Source: Streptomyces sp. P9-A4 (GTDB lineage: Bacteria; Actinomycetota; Actinomycetes; Streptomycetales; Streptomycetaceae). From it: DNA of 64,000 nt. The stretch is from assembly GCF_036634195.1 (NCBI RefSeq), contig NZ_JAZIFY010000002.1, forward strand, positions 496,001-560,000, in the 5' to 3' direction. Under the pieces are notes generated by a model. That model searched no databases and was not told the DNA's origin. It saw only the letters and a list, made by a program, of their open reading frames with translations. Below are positions 23,368 through 32,371 of the stretch, piece by piece. Position 1 is the stretch's first letter; every line of letters begins with the position of its first letter. The translations under genes and the position numbers were made by a program.

Positions 23368-26358
23368 ATGAGCCGCATCCCCACCCGTCCGCCCGGACGC
23401 CCGCTGGCCGTCCTGGCCGTGGCCGCCGGCCTGGTCGGCCTGCTCGCCGCCCCACCCGACGCCCCCTCCCCCCGCACCGCCCCGGCCGCGGCCACCGCCG
23501 ACACCACGGCGACCGTCTTCTACTGGACGAAGACGAAGAACTGGGCCGCCTACAACCTGCATTACGCCCCCGACGGCGGCGCCTGGACCACGGTCCCCGG
23601 TGTCGCCATGGAGCCCGCCTGCACGGACTGGGTGAAGAAGACCGTCACCCTGGGCACCGCCACCGGGCTGGCGGCCACCTTCAACAACGGCAGCGGTACC
23701 TGGGACAACAACGGCGGCAAGAACTACGCCCTGGGCACCGGGAACATCACTGTCAAGGACGGGGTCGTCGCCCACTCCGACCCCTGCGCCGGAACCGGTC
23801 CGGACCCGACGCCCTCCCCCGGCGCCAGGGCCACCGTCTACTACTCCACCGAGGCCCTCGGCTGGTCCACCGCCAACATCCACTACCAGCCCGCGGGCGG
23901 CGCCTGGACCGCCGTCCCCGGCGTCGGCATGCGGGCCGCCTGCGCGGGCTGGTGGAAGCGCGAGATCGACCTCGGCACCGCCACCTCCCTCAAGGCCGCC
24001 TTCAACAACGGCAACGGCACCTGGGACAACAACAAGGGCTCCGATTACGCCCTCGGCACCGGCGTCAGCAGCGTCAAGAACAACGTGGTGACGGCGAACG
24101 CCGCCGACCCGTGCGCCGCCGAGGCACCCGACACCCAGGCCCCGACCGCCCCCGCGCGGCTCACCACGGTGGCCGACGGCACCTCGGTGCTGCTCACCTG
24201 GGACCCCGCCACCGACGACAGGGGCGTGACGAAGTACCAGGTCACCCGGGTCGGCGGCAGCGGCGGCACGGTCGTGACGGACATCGCCTCCACCGTCTTC
24301 TCCGACACGGGCCTCGCCCAGCGGACCGCGTACACCTACACGGTGAGGGCCGTGGACGCCGCCGGGAACGTCTCCGCCGCCTCCGCCCCCGCGACCGCCA
24401 CCACCGGGGACGCGCCCACGACGCCCGCCACCGGGAAGCCGCTGGGCACCGACCCGCGCAAGGACCCGATCTACTTCGTCCTCACCGCCCGCTTCAACGA
24501 CGGCGACCCGTCGAACAACCGCGGCGGCAGCCAGCACACCAAGTCGGGCAACGCCGCGAACGACGACCCCATGTTCCGGGGCGACTTCAAGGGCCTCATC
24601 CAGAAGCTGGACTACGTCAAGGGCCTCGGGTTCTCCGCGATATGGGTCACCCCGGTGGTCCTCAACCGTTCGGACTACGACTACCACGGCTACCACGGCT
24701 ACGACTTCTACAAGGTCGACCCGCGCCTGGAGTCCGCGGGCGCCTCCTACCAGGACCTGATCGACGCGGCCCACGCCAAGGGCATGAAGATCTACCAGGA
24801 CGTCGTCTACAACCACTCCTCCCGCTGGGGCGCCAAGGGCCTGTTCGTCCCCACCGTCTACGGCGTGCGCGACAGCCAGTGGAGCTGGTACTACGACGAG
24901 AAGCAGCCCGGCTTCGAGTACGACGGCCTGACGATCGACCCGAAGAGCGGGAAGTCGTACTACAACGGCGACCTGTGGTCGACGGCCGAGCCCACCGGCA
25001 ACACCTGCGTCAACTGGGGCAAGCCGACCGGCGGGAAGAGCGCCGAGGGCTACACGGTCTACAACTGCCAGTGGCCGAGCCCCACTTCGGGCATGTTCCC
25101 GAAGTCGCTCTACCACCAGTGCTGGATCGGCAACTGGGAGGGCGAGGACTCGCGCTCCTGCTGGCTGCACGAGGACCTGGCCGACTTCAACACCGAGAAC
25201 CCGACCGTGCAGAACTATCTGATCGGCGCGTACGACAAGTACATCGACATGGGCGTCGACGGCTTCCGCGTCGACACGGCCGTGCACATCCCCCGGACGA
25301 CCTGGAACCGCCGCTTCCTGCCGGCCGTCCAGGAGCGGGTGACCCAGCGGCACGGGGCCGAGGCGGCGAAGAACTTCTTCGTCTTCGGCGAGGTCGCCGC
25401 TTTCGTCAACGACAAGTGGAACCGCGGTTCGGTGAACCACTCCGCGCAGTTCCACACCTGGAAGGAGCGCAAGGAGTACGACGCCGACGACACCAGGGCC
25501 GCCCTGGAGATGTACGACTACGAACAGCAGCAGGGCACGGGTAACCAGCCCACCTCGACGAACGCCTTCCTGTCCGGGAACAGCTACCACACCCCCGACC
25601 ACAGCCGGTTCTCGGGCATGAACGTCATCGACATGCGCATGCACATGAACTTCGGCGACGCGTCGAACGCCTTCTTCAACGGCAAGGACTCGGACGACAG
25701 TTACAACGACGCCACCTACAACGTCGTCTACGTCGACAGCCACGACTACGGCCCGAACAAGTCGAGCGAGCGGTACGCGGGCGGCACGGACGCCTGGGCC
25801 GAGAACATGTCCCTGATGTGGACCTTCCGGGGCATCCCGACGCTCTACTACGGCTCCGAGATCGAGTTCCAGAAGGGGAAGAAGATCGACTGCGGGCCGG
25901 CCTGCCCGCTCGCCGACACCGGCCGCGCCTACTTCGGTGACCATGTCGCAGGATCCGTCACGGCCTCCGACTTCTCCCGGGTCGCCTCGGCCTCCGGTGC
26001 GGTCGCGACGACCCTGCAACAGCCCCTGGTGCAGCATGTGCAGCGGCTCAACCTGATCCGGCGCGCGATCCCCGCGCTCCAGATGGGCCAGTACTCCACC
26101 GAGGGCATCTCCGGCGGCATGGCTTTCAAGCGGCGCTACACCGCGGGCGGCACGGACAGCTTCGCTCTGGTCACGGTCACGGGCAGCGCCACGTACACGG
26201 GCATCCCCGACGGCACGTACACGGACGCCGTCACCGGCGAAGTCCGCGTCGTCACCGGCGGCACCCTCACCGTCGCCGCCCCCGGCAAGGGCAACCTGCG
26301 GGTGTACGTCCTGAACGGCCCCGGCAGGATCGGGACTTCGGGCCCGTACCTGAAGTAG
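23368..26358 (+). CDS. Secreted alpha-amylase (GH13) with two CBM25 and one FnIII domain
   Basis: 996 residues. A signal peptide (RRPLAVLAV-type core, cleavage near the AAATA region, residues 30-45) is followed by two CBM25 starch-binding modules (about 48-145 and 152-245; each with FYWTK/YYSTE, YAP or YQPAGGAWT and FNNGNGTWDNN), a fibronectin type III domain (about 255-350) and a GH13 catalytic domain (about 365-996). GH13 region I is DVVYNH (about 478), region II GFRVDTAVH with the nucleophile Asp (about 636), region III FGEVAAF with the acid/base Glu (about 675), and region IV VDSHD (about 790). It should cleave alpha-1,4-glucans outside the cell. ATG 23368 has GGAG six bases upstream. Confidence 0.93.
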   Translation: MSRIPTRPPGRPLAVLAVAAGLVGLLAAPPDAPSPRTAPAAATADTTATVFYWTKTKNWAAYNLHYAPDGGAWTTVPGVAMEPACTDWVKKTVTLGTATGLAATFNNGSGTWDNNGGKNYALGTGNITVKDGVVAHSDPCAGTGPDPTPSPGARATVYYSTEALGWSTANIHYQPAGGAWTAVPGVGMRAACAGWWKREIDLGTATSLKAAFNNGNGTWDNNKGSDYALGTGVSSVKNNVVTANAADPCAAEAPDTQAPTAPARLTTVADGTSVLLTWDPATDDRGVTKYQVTRVGGSGGTVVTDIASTVFSDTGLAQRTAYTYTVRAVDAAGNVSAASAPATATTGDAPTTPATGKPLGTDPRKDPIYFVLTARFNDGDPSNNRGGSQHTKSGNAANDDPMFRGDFKGLIQKLDYVKGLGFSAIWVTPVVLNRSDYDYHGYHGYDFYKVDPRLESAGASYQDLIDAAHAKGMKIYQDVVYNHSSRWGAKGLFVPTVYGVRDSQWSWYYDEKQPGFEYDGLTIDPKSGKSYYNGDLWSTAEPTGNTCVNWGKPTGGKSAEGYTVYNCQWPSPTSGMFPKSLYHQCWIGNWEGEDSRSCWLHEDLADFNTENPTVQNYLIGAYDKYIDMGVDGFRVDTAVHIPRTTWNRRFLPAVQERVTQRHGAEAAKNFFVFGEVAAFVNDKWNRGSVNHSAQFHTWKERKEYDADDTRAALEMYDYEQQQGTGNQPTSTNAFLSGNSYHTPDHSRFSGMNVIDMRMHMNFGDASNAFFNGKDSDDSYNDATYNVVYVDSHDYGPNKSSERYAGGTDAWAENMSLMWTFRGIPTLYYGSEIEFQKGKKIDCGPACPLADTGRAYFGDHVAGSVTASDFSRVASASGAVATTLQQPLVQHVQRLNLIRRAIPALQMGQYSTEGISGGMAFKRRYTAGGTDSFALVTVTGSATYTGIPDGTYTDAVTGEVRVVTGGTLTVAAPGKGNLRVYVLNGPGRIGTSGPYLK

Positions 26359-26376
26359 CCGAAGGGCCCGGCCCCG

Positions 26377-26955
26377 CTACCCCAGCGGTGTGCGGTGCAG
26401 GGTGACAAGGAGGCGCCAGACCTGGTGGGCGATCCGGTCGGGGTCACCCTCGACCAGGCCGTGCAGCCAGTCCGCCAGCACCCCGGCGAAGGTCGCGGCG
26501 ACGGCCGAGGCGATCAGCTCCGGCTCGGGCGCGCCCGCCAGGCTGCGCTCGTGGAAGCTGCGGGCCCGCAGGTCCTCGTGGAGCACGAGACCGAGCGGCC
26601 CGCCGCCCCCCGGGCGCAGCAGGGCGCGGTAGAGGCCCGCGTGCGGGGCGAGGCCGGTGAGGAACTCGCGGAGCGCGGGCGGCGGGGCCGCCGGGTCGGG
26701 GACGCCGCGCCAGGCGTGCAGTGCGTCGACCGCCTCGCGGACCACGTCGGCGCAGGCGTCGACGGCCAGCGCCTCCAGGTCGGCGTAGTGGACGTAGAAG
26801 GTGGCGCGGCCGACTCCGGCCCGGCGGACCAGGGTGGCGATGGTGACCTCCGGCAGCGGGCGCTCCGCGCACTCGTCGAGGAGGGCCTGCCTCAGCTTGG
26901 CCCGGGTCCTGGCGGCGCGGGGGTCGCCCGGCGCCGGCTCCGTCGGCCGGTTCAC
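26377..26955 (-). CDS. TetR-family transcriptional regulator
   Basis: 192 residues. The N-terminal HTH runs ARTRAKLRQALLDECAER, then VTIATLVRRAGVGRATFYVHYADLEAL (about residues 15-62). The C-terminal part is a variable helical ligand domain. The gene overlaps the upstream DUF1304 gene by four bases (GTGA), so they are co-transcribed, and two 14-base palindromes in their common promoter (27340-27374) are the likely operator. The stop is 18 bases from the amylase stop; no link with starch use is evident. Confidence 0.88.
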   Translation of the reverse strand: MNRPTEPAPGDPRAARTRAKLRQALLDECAERPLPEVTIATLVRRAGVGRATFYVHYADLEALAVDACADVVREAVDALHAWRGVPDPAAPPPALREFLTGLAPHAGLYRALLRPGGGGPLGLVLHEDLRARSFHERSLAGAPEPELIASAVAATFAGVLADWLHGLVEGDPDRIAHQVWRLLVTLHRTPLG

Positions 26956-27314
26956 CGGCTGAGGAGTACGGCGCCGAGGGCGAGCGCGCCGGGGAGCGCC
27001 TGGGCGACCAGGATGCGGCGGTTCGCGGTGGCGCCGCCGTACAGGCCGGCGATGACGACGAAGGCGAGGAAGAAGATCTGCACCCGGTGTCCGGTGGGGT
27101 CCCCCGCGATCAGCCCCCAGACGAGTCCGGCGGCGAGGAAGCCGTTGTAGAGGCCCTGGTTGGCGGCGAGCGGCGCGGTGGCGCGGGCCATCTCGGCGTC
27201 GAAGCCCGACAGTTCGCGCCCCGGCTTCCGCTCCCACAGGAACATCTCCAGGACCAGGATGTACGCGTGCAGGGCGGCCACCAGGCCCACCAGCACGTTC
27301 GCGGTCGTCTCCAT
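26952..27314 (-). CDS. DUF1304-family membrane protein
   Basis: 120 residues with four hydrophobic helices. The N-terminus VLVGLVAALHAYILVLEMFLWE, the LAANQGLYNGFLAAGLVWGL stretch in the middle and the FFLAFVVIAGLYGG helix are typical of DUF1304 proteins. Function is unknown; such genes often accompany TetR regulators, as here. GAAGGAG precedes the ATG. Expression is probably repressed by the co-transcribed TetR protein through the palindromes just upstream. Confidence 0.85.
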   Translation of the reverse strand: METTANVLVGLVAALHAYILVLEMFLWERKPGRELSGFDAEMARATAPLAANQGLYNGFLAAGLVWGLIAGDPTGHRVQIFFLAFVVIAGLYGGATANRRILVAQALPGALALGAVLLSR

Positions 27315-27339
27315 CGCCTACTCCTTCACCCTGATTTCC

Positions 27340-27374
27340 TGGACAGATGTCCAGCATACATGGACACCTGTCCA
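27340..27374. promoter_or_regulatory. Tandem TetR operators
   Basis: TGGACAGATGTCCA (27340-27353) and TGGACACCTGTCCA (27361-27374) each have perfect 6-base arms with a 2-base centre. Centres are 21 bases apart, two helical turns, as expected for two dimers bound on one face. They lie just upstream of the DUF1304-tetR unit. Confidence 0.8.
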
Positions 27375-27497
27375 GGATCTCCCTGGGCCGTGTCTGAACG
27401 CTTCCTTCCGCCCGGGGAGTCTGGGATCTTGCCTCCACCCCACACACCACAGGGCCCGGCGGGCGCCACCCGCGCCACCGGGCCATCGGAGGACGCA

Positions 27498-29297
27498 TTG
27501 TTTTCCCACATATCCGGCCGGATGAGACTCTCGGCCCTCGCGCTCGGCACGACCCTGGCGCTCGGCACGACCGTCGGCCTGGCACAGGCCGCCCCCCTGG
27601 ACAACGAGCCCCTCGCCGCCCGCTCGGCCGGTCCGGCCGCGGCACCGGCAGCCGCCGCGGCGCCCGCCGCCTGGGCCGCGGGCACCCGCGCCTACCTGGT
27701 CGTCACGACCCCGGGCGACACCACCGCCGTCCGCACCGCCGTCGCGAACAACGGCGGCTCGGTCTTCGCCTCGTACGACGCGATCGGCGTGATCGTCGCG
27801 CACTCGGCCTCCGCCACCTTCGCCGCCACGATGCGCGGCGTCTCCGGCGTCCAGAAGGTCGGCGCGACGCGCACCTCCGACGTCCCCGCCGACGCCTACA
27901 ACCCGGCGCTCCCGGCCAATCCGGCACAGTCCGCCGCCCCCACGACCGAGCCGGTCCGCTCGGACATGACCCAGATCAAGGCCGACCAGGCCTGGGCCGT
28001 CAACCCGGGCTCCGCCTCGGTGAAGGTCGGCATCCTGGACACCGGCGTGGACGACCAGCACCAGGACCTGGCGCCGAACTTCAACGCCGCGGACTCGGTC
28101 TCCTGCGCGTACGGCAAGACGGACACCCGCGCCGGAGCCTGGCGCGATGTCGACCAGCACGGCACCCACGTCGCCGGCACGGTCGCCGCGGCCAAGAACG
28201 GCAAGGGCGCCATCGGCGTCGCGCCGGGCGTGAAGATCTCCTCGGTGCGCATCGCCGAGCCCGGCAGCACCCTGTTCTTCGCCGAGAACACCATCTGCGG
28301 TCTGGTGTGGGCCGGTGACCACGGCTTCAAGGTCACCAACAACAGCTACTACACGGACCCGTGGCAGTTCAACTGCCCGAACAACCTCGACCAGGCGGCC
28401 ATCCTGGAGGGCGTGGGCCGCGCCCAGGCGTACGCCGAGAGCAAGGGCTCGCTCCAGGTCGCGGCGGCCGGCAACTCCAATGTCGACCTGGCCAACAAGA
28501 CCACGGACTCGTCGAGCCCCAACGACTCGACGCCGGTGACCCGGACGATCACCAACGACTGCCTCGACATCCCGGCCGAGCTGCCGGGCGTGGTCACGGT
28601 CGCGGCGAACGGCACCAGCGGCTCGTCCAAGGCCTCGTTCTCCAACTACGGCCGTGACGTCATCGAGGTCTCGGCTCCCGGCGAGTCCGTCTACAGCACG
28701 ATCCCCGGCGGCAAGTACACCTCGATGAGCGGCACGTCGATGGCCTCCCCGCACGTGGCGGGCGTGGCCGCGCTGCTGGCCGGCGCCAACCCGGCGTACA
28801 CCCCGGCGGACATCCGGGCGAAGCTCGGTGAGCAGGCCACCGACCTGGCCTGCCCGGCGGACAACCGCTGCACCGGCACCACGGCGAAGAACAGCTTCTT
28901 CGGCGAGGGCCGCGTCGACGCCCTCAAGGCGATCGGCGGCTCCACCACGCCTCCCGGCGCGTACTTCGAGAACCTCACGGACGTCACGATCGCGGACAAC
29001 TCCACGGTCGAGAGCCCGATCACGGTCAGCGGGGTGACGGGCAACGCCCCGGCCACCCTCAAGGTGGGCGTCGACATCAAGCACACCTACATCGGTGACC
29101 TGAAGGTCGACCTGGTGGCCCCCGACGGCACCGTGTACACGCTGCACAACCACACGGGCAGCGGTACGGACAACATCACCCAGACCTACACCGTCAACGC
29201 CTCCGCGGAGGTCGCGAACGGGGTCTGGAAGCTCCGCGTGAACGACAACGCGACCCAGGACTCGGGCAGGATCGACGCCTGGAACCTGACCTTCTAG
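27498..29297 (+). CDS. Secreted subtilisin-like serine protease (S8) with P-domain
   Basis: 599 residues from TTG 27498, which has GGAGGA 4-5 bases upstream; ATG 27522 is an alternative. A signal peptide ends near AQAAP (about residue 33). A propeptide of inhibitor I9 type covers about 60-125. The catalytic domain has Asp in GILDTGVD (about 180), His in HGTHVAGT (about 221), the oxyanion Asn in AAAGNSN and Ser in GTSMASPH (about 414). Residues 495-599 form a proprotein-convertase-like P-domain (VDIKHTYIGDLKVDLVAPDG). It should be exported and mature by autoproteolysis. A strong terminator follows. Residues are estimated from base positions. Confidence 0.93.
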   Translation: MFSHISGRMRLSALALGTTLALGTTVGLAQAAPLDNEPLAARSAGPAAAPAAAAAPAAWAAGTRAYLVVTTPGDTTAVRTAVANNGGSVFASYDAIGVIVAHSASATFAATMRGVSGVQKVGATRTSDVPADAYNPALPANPAQSAAPTTEPVRSDMTQIKADQAWAVNPGSASVKVGILDTGVDDQHQDLAPNFNAADSVSCAYGKTDTRAGAWRDVDQHGTHVAGTVAAAKNGKGAIGVAPGVKISSVRIAEPGSTLFFAENTICGLVWAGDHGFKVTNNSYYTDPWQFNCPNNLDQAAILEGVGRAQAYAESKGSLQVAAAGNSNVDLANKTTDSSSPNDSTPVTRTITNDCLDIPAELPGVVTVAANGTSGSSKASFSNYGRDVIEVSAPGESVYSTIPGGKYTSMSGTSMASPHVAGVAALLAGANPAYTPADIRAKLGEQATDLACPADNRCTGTTAKNSFFGEGRVDALKAIGGSTTPPGAYFENLTDVTIADNSTVESPITVSGVTGNAPATLKVGVDIKHTYIGDLKVDLVAPDGTVYTLHNHTGSGTDNITQTYTVNASAEVANGVWKLRVNDNATQDSGRIDAWNLTF

Positions 29298-29342
29298 CAC
29301 CTCCCGAACAGCACCTCCCGAACAGCACGTCCCTGCCCGGGG

Positions 29343-29377
29343 AACGGGGCCGGAGCCGCCATGGCTCCGGCCCCGTT
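29343..29377 (+). terminator. Terminator after the protease gene
   Basis: AACGGGGCCGGAGCC (29343-29357) pairs perfectly with 29363-29377 around GCCAT, 46 bases after the protease stop codon. Confidence 0.85.
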
Positions 29378-29444
29378 CGCGTACCCCGGGTAACCCGGTG
29401 GAGAGAAAGTCCGTACCGAGGGGTAGGCCTCCCGCGGCTCTTGC

Positions 29445-29484
29445 TATACGTTCCGTCTAACAAGCTTGCTAGACGCGGCGTCTA
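29445..29484 (+). promoter_or_regulatory. Overlapping inverted repeats in the diiron oxygenase promoter
   Basis: A -10-like TATACG (29445-29450) is followed by three CGTCTA half sites: CGTCTA (29454), TAGACG (29470, inverted) and CGTCTA (29479). They form one dyad GTCTAACAAGCTTGCTAGAC (29455-29474) and a second, TAGACG-CGG-CGTCTA (29470-29484). The unit resembles a TetR-family operator covering the transcription start. No regulator gene is adjacent. Confidence 0.6.
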
Positions 29485-29526
29485 ACAAGCGCCCGAGCCG
29501 ACCGAGCGACCCCGAGGAGCCGCACC

Positions 29527-30432
29527 ATGGCAAGCAGCACCGTTCGCCCGGAGAACCACGACCAGGACGACGTCGCCGAGCGGCTGCTCCGGTCGGCCGC
29601 CAAGCTCTCGTACGACCCCGCCGTCGAGGTGGACTGGGACACTCCCCTCGACAAGGACTTCCACGGCCAGAGCCCCGAGTGGAACAGCCTCTACGGCACC
29701 GCGTACTGGAACGAGATGACCGAGGACCAGCGCAAGGAGCTGACCCGGCAGGAGTCCGCCTCGGTGGCCAGCACCGGCATCTGGTTCGAGATGATCCTCC
29801 AGCAGATGGTGCTCCGCGACATCTACCTCATGGACCACACCGACCCCCGGTTCCAGTGGGCCCTGACCGAGATCGCCGACGAGTGCCGGCACTCCATCAT
29901 GTTCGCCCGCGGCTCCCAGAAGCTCGGCGCACCCGCCTACCGGCCCCGGCGCGCGGTGCTCGAACTCGGACGCTTCATGAAGACCGTCGGCTTCGGCGAG
30001 GCCGCGTACGCCGGCATCCTCGTCGCCGAGGAGGTCCTCGACGTCATGCAGCGCGACTGGATGCGCGACGAGCGGGTGGTCCCCTTCGTCCGCACGATCA
30101 ACAACATCCATGTCGTCGAGGAGTCCCGGCACATGAAGTTCGCCCGGGACGAGACCCGCCGCCACCTCGCCCGCGCGAGCCGCGCCCGCCGCCAGTTCCA
30201 GTCCCTCGTGGTCGCCATCGCCGCGTACTACATCATCACCAACCTGGTGAACCCCGAGGTGTACGTGCGCGCCGGGCTCGACGCGGAACGCGCCCGCCGC
30301 GAGGCCGCCGCCAACGAGCACTACAAGTCCCAGCTCCGCGCCAGCTGCGCCGGGCTGATGGAGTTCCTCTCCGACGTCGGCATGCTCACCCGCCCGGCGC
30401 TCTTCTTCTACAAGCGCGCCCACCTCCTCTGA
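29527..30432 (+). CDS. AurF-like diiron N-oxygenase family protein
   Basis: 301 residues. Carboxylate-bridged diiron ligands are recognisable: Glu in TRQESAS (about residue 76), ExxxH in EIADECRHSIMFARG (about 116-125), the EE of LVAEEVLDVM (about 163) and the second ExxxH in VVEESRHMKFARDE (about 198-211). This pattern is that of p-aminobenzoate N-oxygenase AurF and relatives, which oxidise aryl-amines or similar substrates with O2. The next gene encodes a ferredoxin-NADP reductase fusion that could supply electrons, 91 bases downstream. The promoter carries three operator half sites. Substrate is unknown; no biosynthetic cluster surrounds it. Confidence 0.85.
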   Translation: MASSTVRPENHDQDDVAERLLRSAAKLSYDPAVEVDWDTPLDKDFHGQSPEWNSLYGTAYWNEMTEDQRKELTRQESASVASTGIWFEMILQQMVLRDIYLMDHTDPRFQWALTEIADECRHSIMFARGSQKLGAPAYRPRRAVLELGRFMKTVGFGEAAYAGILVAEEVLDVMQRDWMRDERVVPFVRTINNIHVVEESRHMKFARDETRRHLARASRARRQFQSLVVAIAAYYIITNLVNPEVYVRAGLDAERARREAAANEHYKSQLRASCAGLMEFLSDVGMLTRPALFFYKRAHLL

Positions 30433-30443
30433 GCCGGACCCGA

Positions 30444-30483
30444 GGACCCGACGCGCGCGCACGCCGCGCGGGACCCGACGCGC
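30444..30483. repeat. Short direct repeat in the oxygenase-reductase gap
   Basis: GGACCCGACGCGC occurs at 30444-30456 and 30471-30483 in the 91-base gap between the two genes. CGCGCG-rich sequence between the copies could form a weak hairpin. No clear ribosome site is seen before the next ATG. Confidence 0.5.
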
Positions 30484-30523
30484 CCGACCCGCAGACCCCG
30501 ACGAGCAGAGCCGAGCCGCTGCC

Positions 30524-32188
30524 ATGACCTACGCCATCACCCAGACCTGCTGCAACGACGCGACGTGCATCGCCGTCTGCCCGGTCAACTGCATCCACCC
30601 GACGCCCGAGGAACCGGACTTCGGCACCACGGAGATGCTGTACATCGACCCGCAGACCTGCATCGACTGCGGGGCCTGCGCCGACGCCTGCCCGGTCGAC
30701 GCGATCTTCCCCGCGGACCGGCTCACCGGACGGCTCCGCGCGTACGAGGCGATCAACGCCGCCTACTACGCGGGCCGGACACCCGCGCCGACGCCCGTCT
30801 CCCCCACCTTCCACCCCTGGGGCGCGCCCGCCTTCCCCCGGTCGTTGCCCGCCGACTTCGCGCCGCTGCGCATCGCGGTCGTCGGCACCGGACCGGCCGG
30901 CATGTACGCCGCCGAGGACCTGCTCCTCCACACCAACGCCCAGGTGACGCTGATCGACCGGCTCCCGGTCGCCGGCGGACTCCTCCGGTACGGCGTGGCA
31001 CCCGACCACCCCGCCACCAAGGGCGCGGGCGACACCTTCGCCCGCTTCCACTCCCACCCCCGGGTCACGATGCGGCTCGGCGTGGAGGTCGGCAAGGACG
31101 TCACCGCGGGGGAACTCGCCGCACACCACGACGCGGTGGTCTACGCGGTCGGCGCGCCCTCCGACCGGCGGCTCGGCATCCCCGGCGAGGAGCTGACCGG
31201 CAGTGTCTCGGCGACCTCCGTCGTCTCCTGGTACAACGCCCACCCCGAGACCGGTGCCGACGCCGTCCCCCTGGACGCCTCCACCGAACGGGTCGTCGTC
31301 GTCGGCAACGGCAACGTCGCCCTGGACGTCGCCCGCGTCCTCGTCATGGACCCCGCCGAACTCGCCGCCACGGACATCGCCGACCACGCCCTCGCGGCAC
31401 TGCGCGCCGCCCCGGTCCGCGAGGTCGTACTCCTCGGCCGCCGGGGCCCCGAGCACGCGGCGTACACCGGCTCCGAACTGCTCGCCCTCAAGCACCTGCC
31501 GGGCGTGGACCTCGTCGTCGACGACCGCGACCCGCGCACCGGCGCGGCCGTCGACGCGGCGGCCACCGGCGAGAAGGCGGCGCTACTGAGCGATGTCGTC
31601 CGCGAGACGGTGGACTGGACGCGGCCCCCCGCGCCGGGCCGGCGCCGGATCGTCCTCCGCTTCCACTCGGCCCCGGTCGAGGCGGTAGGCGACGGTTCGG
31701 TACGGGCGGTGCGGGTCACCGAGGAGGGTTCGCCCTCGGGTACGGAGATCGGCACGGGACTCCTCGTCCGCGCGATCGGCTACCGGGGCGTCCCGCTCGC
31801 CGGGCTGCCCTTCGACGAGGCCGGCGGAACGGTGCCGCACGAGGCGGGACGGGTGACCGGGCTGCCCGGGAGCTATGTCGTCGGCTGGATCAAGCGGGGG
31901 CCGTCCGGCGGCATCGGCGCCAACCGGTCGTGCGCGGAGGAGACGGTCGGGACACTGCTCGCGGACGCGGTCGCCGGGGCGCTGCCGAAGCCCACGGGTA
32001 CGGCCCGGGAATTCCGCCGGCTGACGCGGAGCCGCAGCCGGCACCTCGTCGACGCCCGCGGGCTCGCGGCCATCGAACGGACCGAGCGGGCCAGGGGGAG
32101 GGACGCGGGGCGCCCCCGGGTCAAGATCGCCACGGTTCCCGAGCTGGTCGCGGCGGCGCGGGCGGGCCGGCGGCGGCTCAAGGGCTGA
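30524..32188 (+). CDS. Ferredoxin-fused NADPH:ferredoxin reductase (FprB-like)
   Basis: 554 residues. The N-terminal 75 residues are a bacterial two-cluster ferredoxin: CCNDATCIAVCPVNCIHP and CIDCGACADACPVDAI. After a linker, the adrenodoxin-reductase-like flavoprotein begins (about residue 113) with FAD motif AVVGTGPAGMYAA, then GGLLRYGVAPDHPATKG, the NADP motif VVVGNGNVALDVARVL (about 264-279) and C-terminal GWIKRGPSGGIGANRSCAEETV. The layout matches mycobacterial FprB. It would move electrons from NADPH through FAD to its own Fe-S clusters and then probably to the diiron oxygenase encoded just upstream. Confidence 0.92.
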   Translation: MTYAITQTCCNDATCIAVCPVNCIHPTPEEPDFGTTEMLYIDPQTCIDCGACADACPVDAIFPADRLTGRLRAYEAINAAYYAGRTPAPTPVSPTFHPWGAPAFPRSLPADFAPLRIAVVGTGPAGMYAAEDLLLHTNAQVTLIDRLPVAGGLLRYGVAPDHPATKGAGDTFARFHSHPRVTMRLGVEVGKDVTAGELAAHHDAVVYAVGAPSDRRLGIPGEELTGSVSATSVVSWYNAHPETGADAVPLDASTERVVVVGNGNVALDVARVLVMDPAELAATDIADHALAALRAAPVREVVLLGRRGPEHAAYTGSELLALKHLPGVDLVVDDRDPRTGAAVDAAATGEKAALLSDVVRETVDWTRPPAPGRRRIVLRFHSAPVEAVGDGSVRAVRVTEEGSPSGTEIGTGLLVRAIGYRGVPLAGLPFDEAGGTVPHEAGRVTGLPGSYVVGWIKRGPSGGIGANRSCAEETVGTLLADAVAGALPKPTGTAREFRRLTRSRSRHLVDARGLAAIERTERARGRDAGRPRVKIATVPELVAAARAGRRRLKG

Positions 32189-32371
32189 GGTGTCGCGGGG
32201 GAAGCACGGGGGTACGGGGGCACGGGCGGGCGCCCGGGTGCTTGCGCTGCGCGGGGGCTCGTACGGGGTTCCGGCCCGGGACGGCGGGCCGGTACGGCGT
32301 AGTACGGCGTACGTCCACGGAGGACGTACGACCTGCCCACGGTCGCGTACGACGGACGGCGACGTGGAACG
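32189..32371. other. Gap with hairpin between convergent genes
   Basis: This 183-base gap separates the reductase from the Cyt-like gene. It contains repeated GTACGG words and a perfect 9-base stem CGTACGTCC (32308-32316)/GGACGTACG (32322-32330) with loop ACGGA, a possible terminator for either side. No convincing small gene is seen. Confidence 0.5.

Noticed and set aside
29454..29484. The CGTCTA repeats as an attachment site of a mobile element
   Set aside because: No integrase, tRNA gene or second copy at a distance is visible; location next to a -10-like element fits an operator better.
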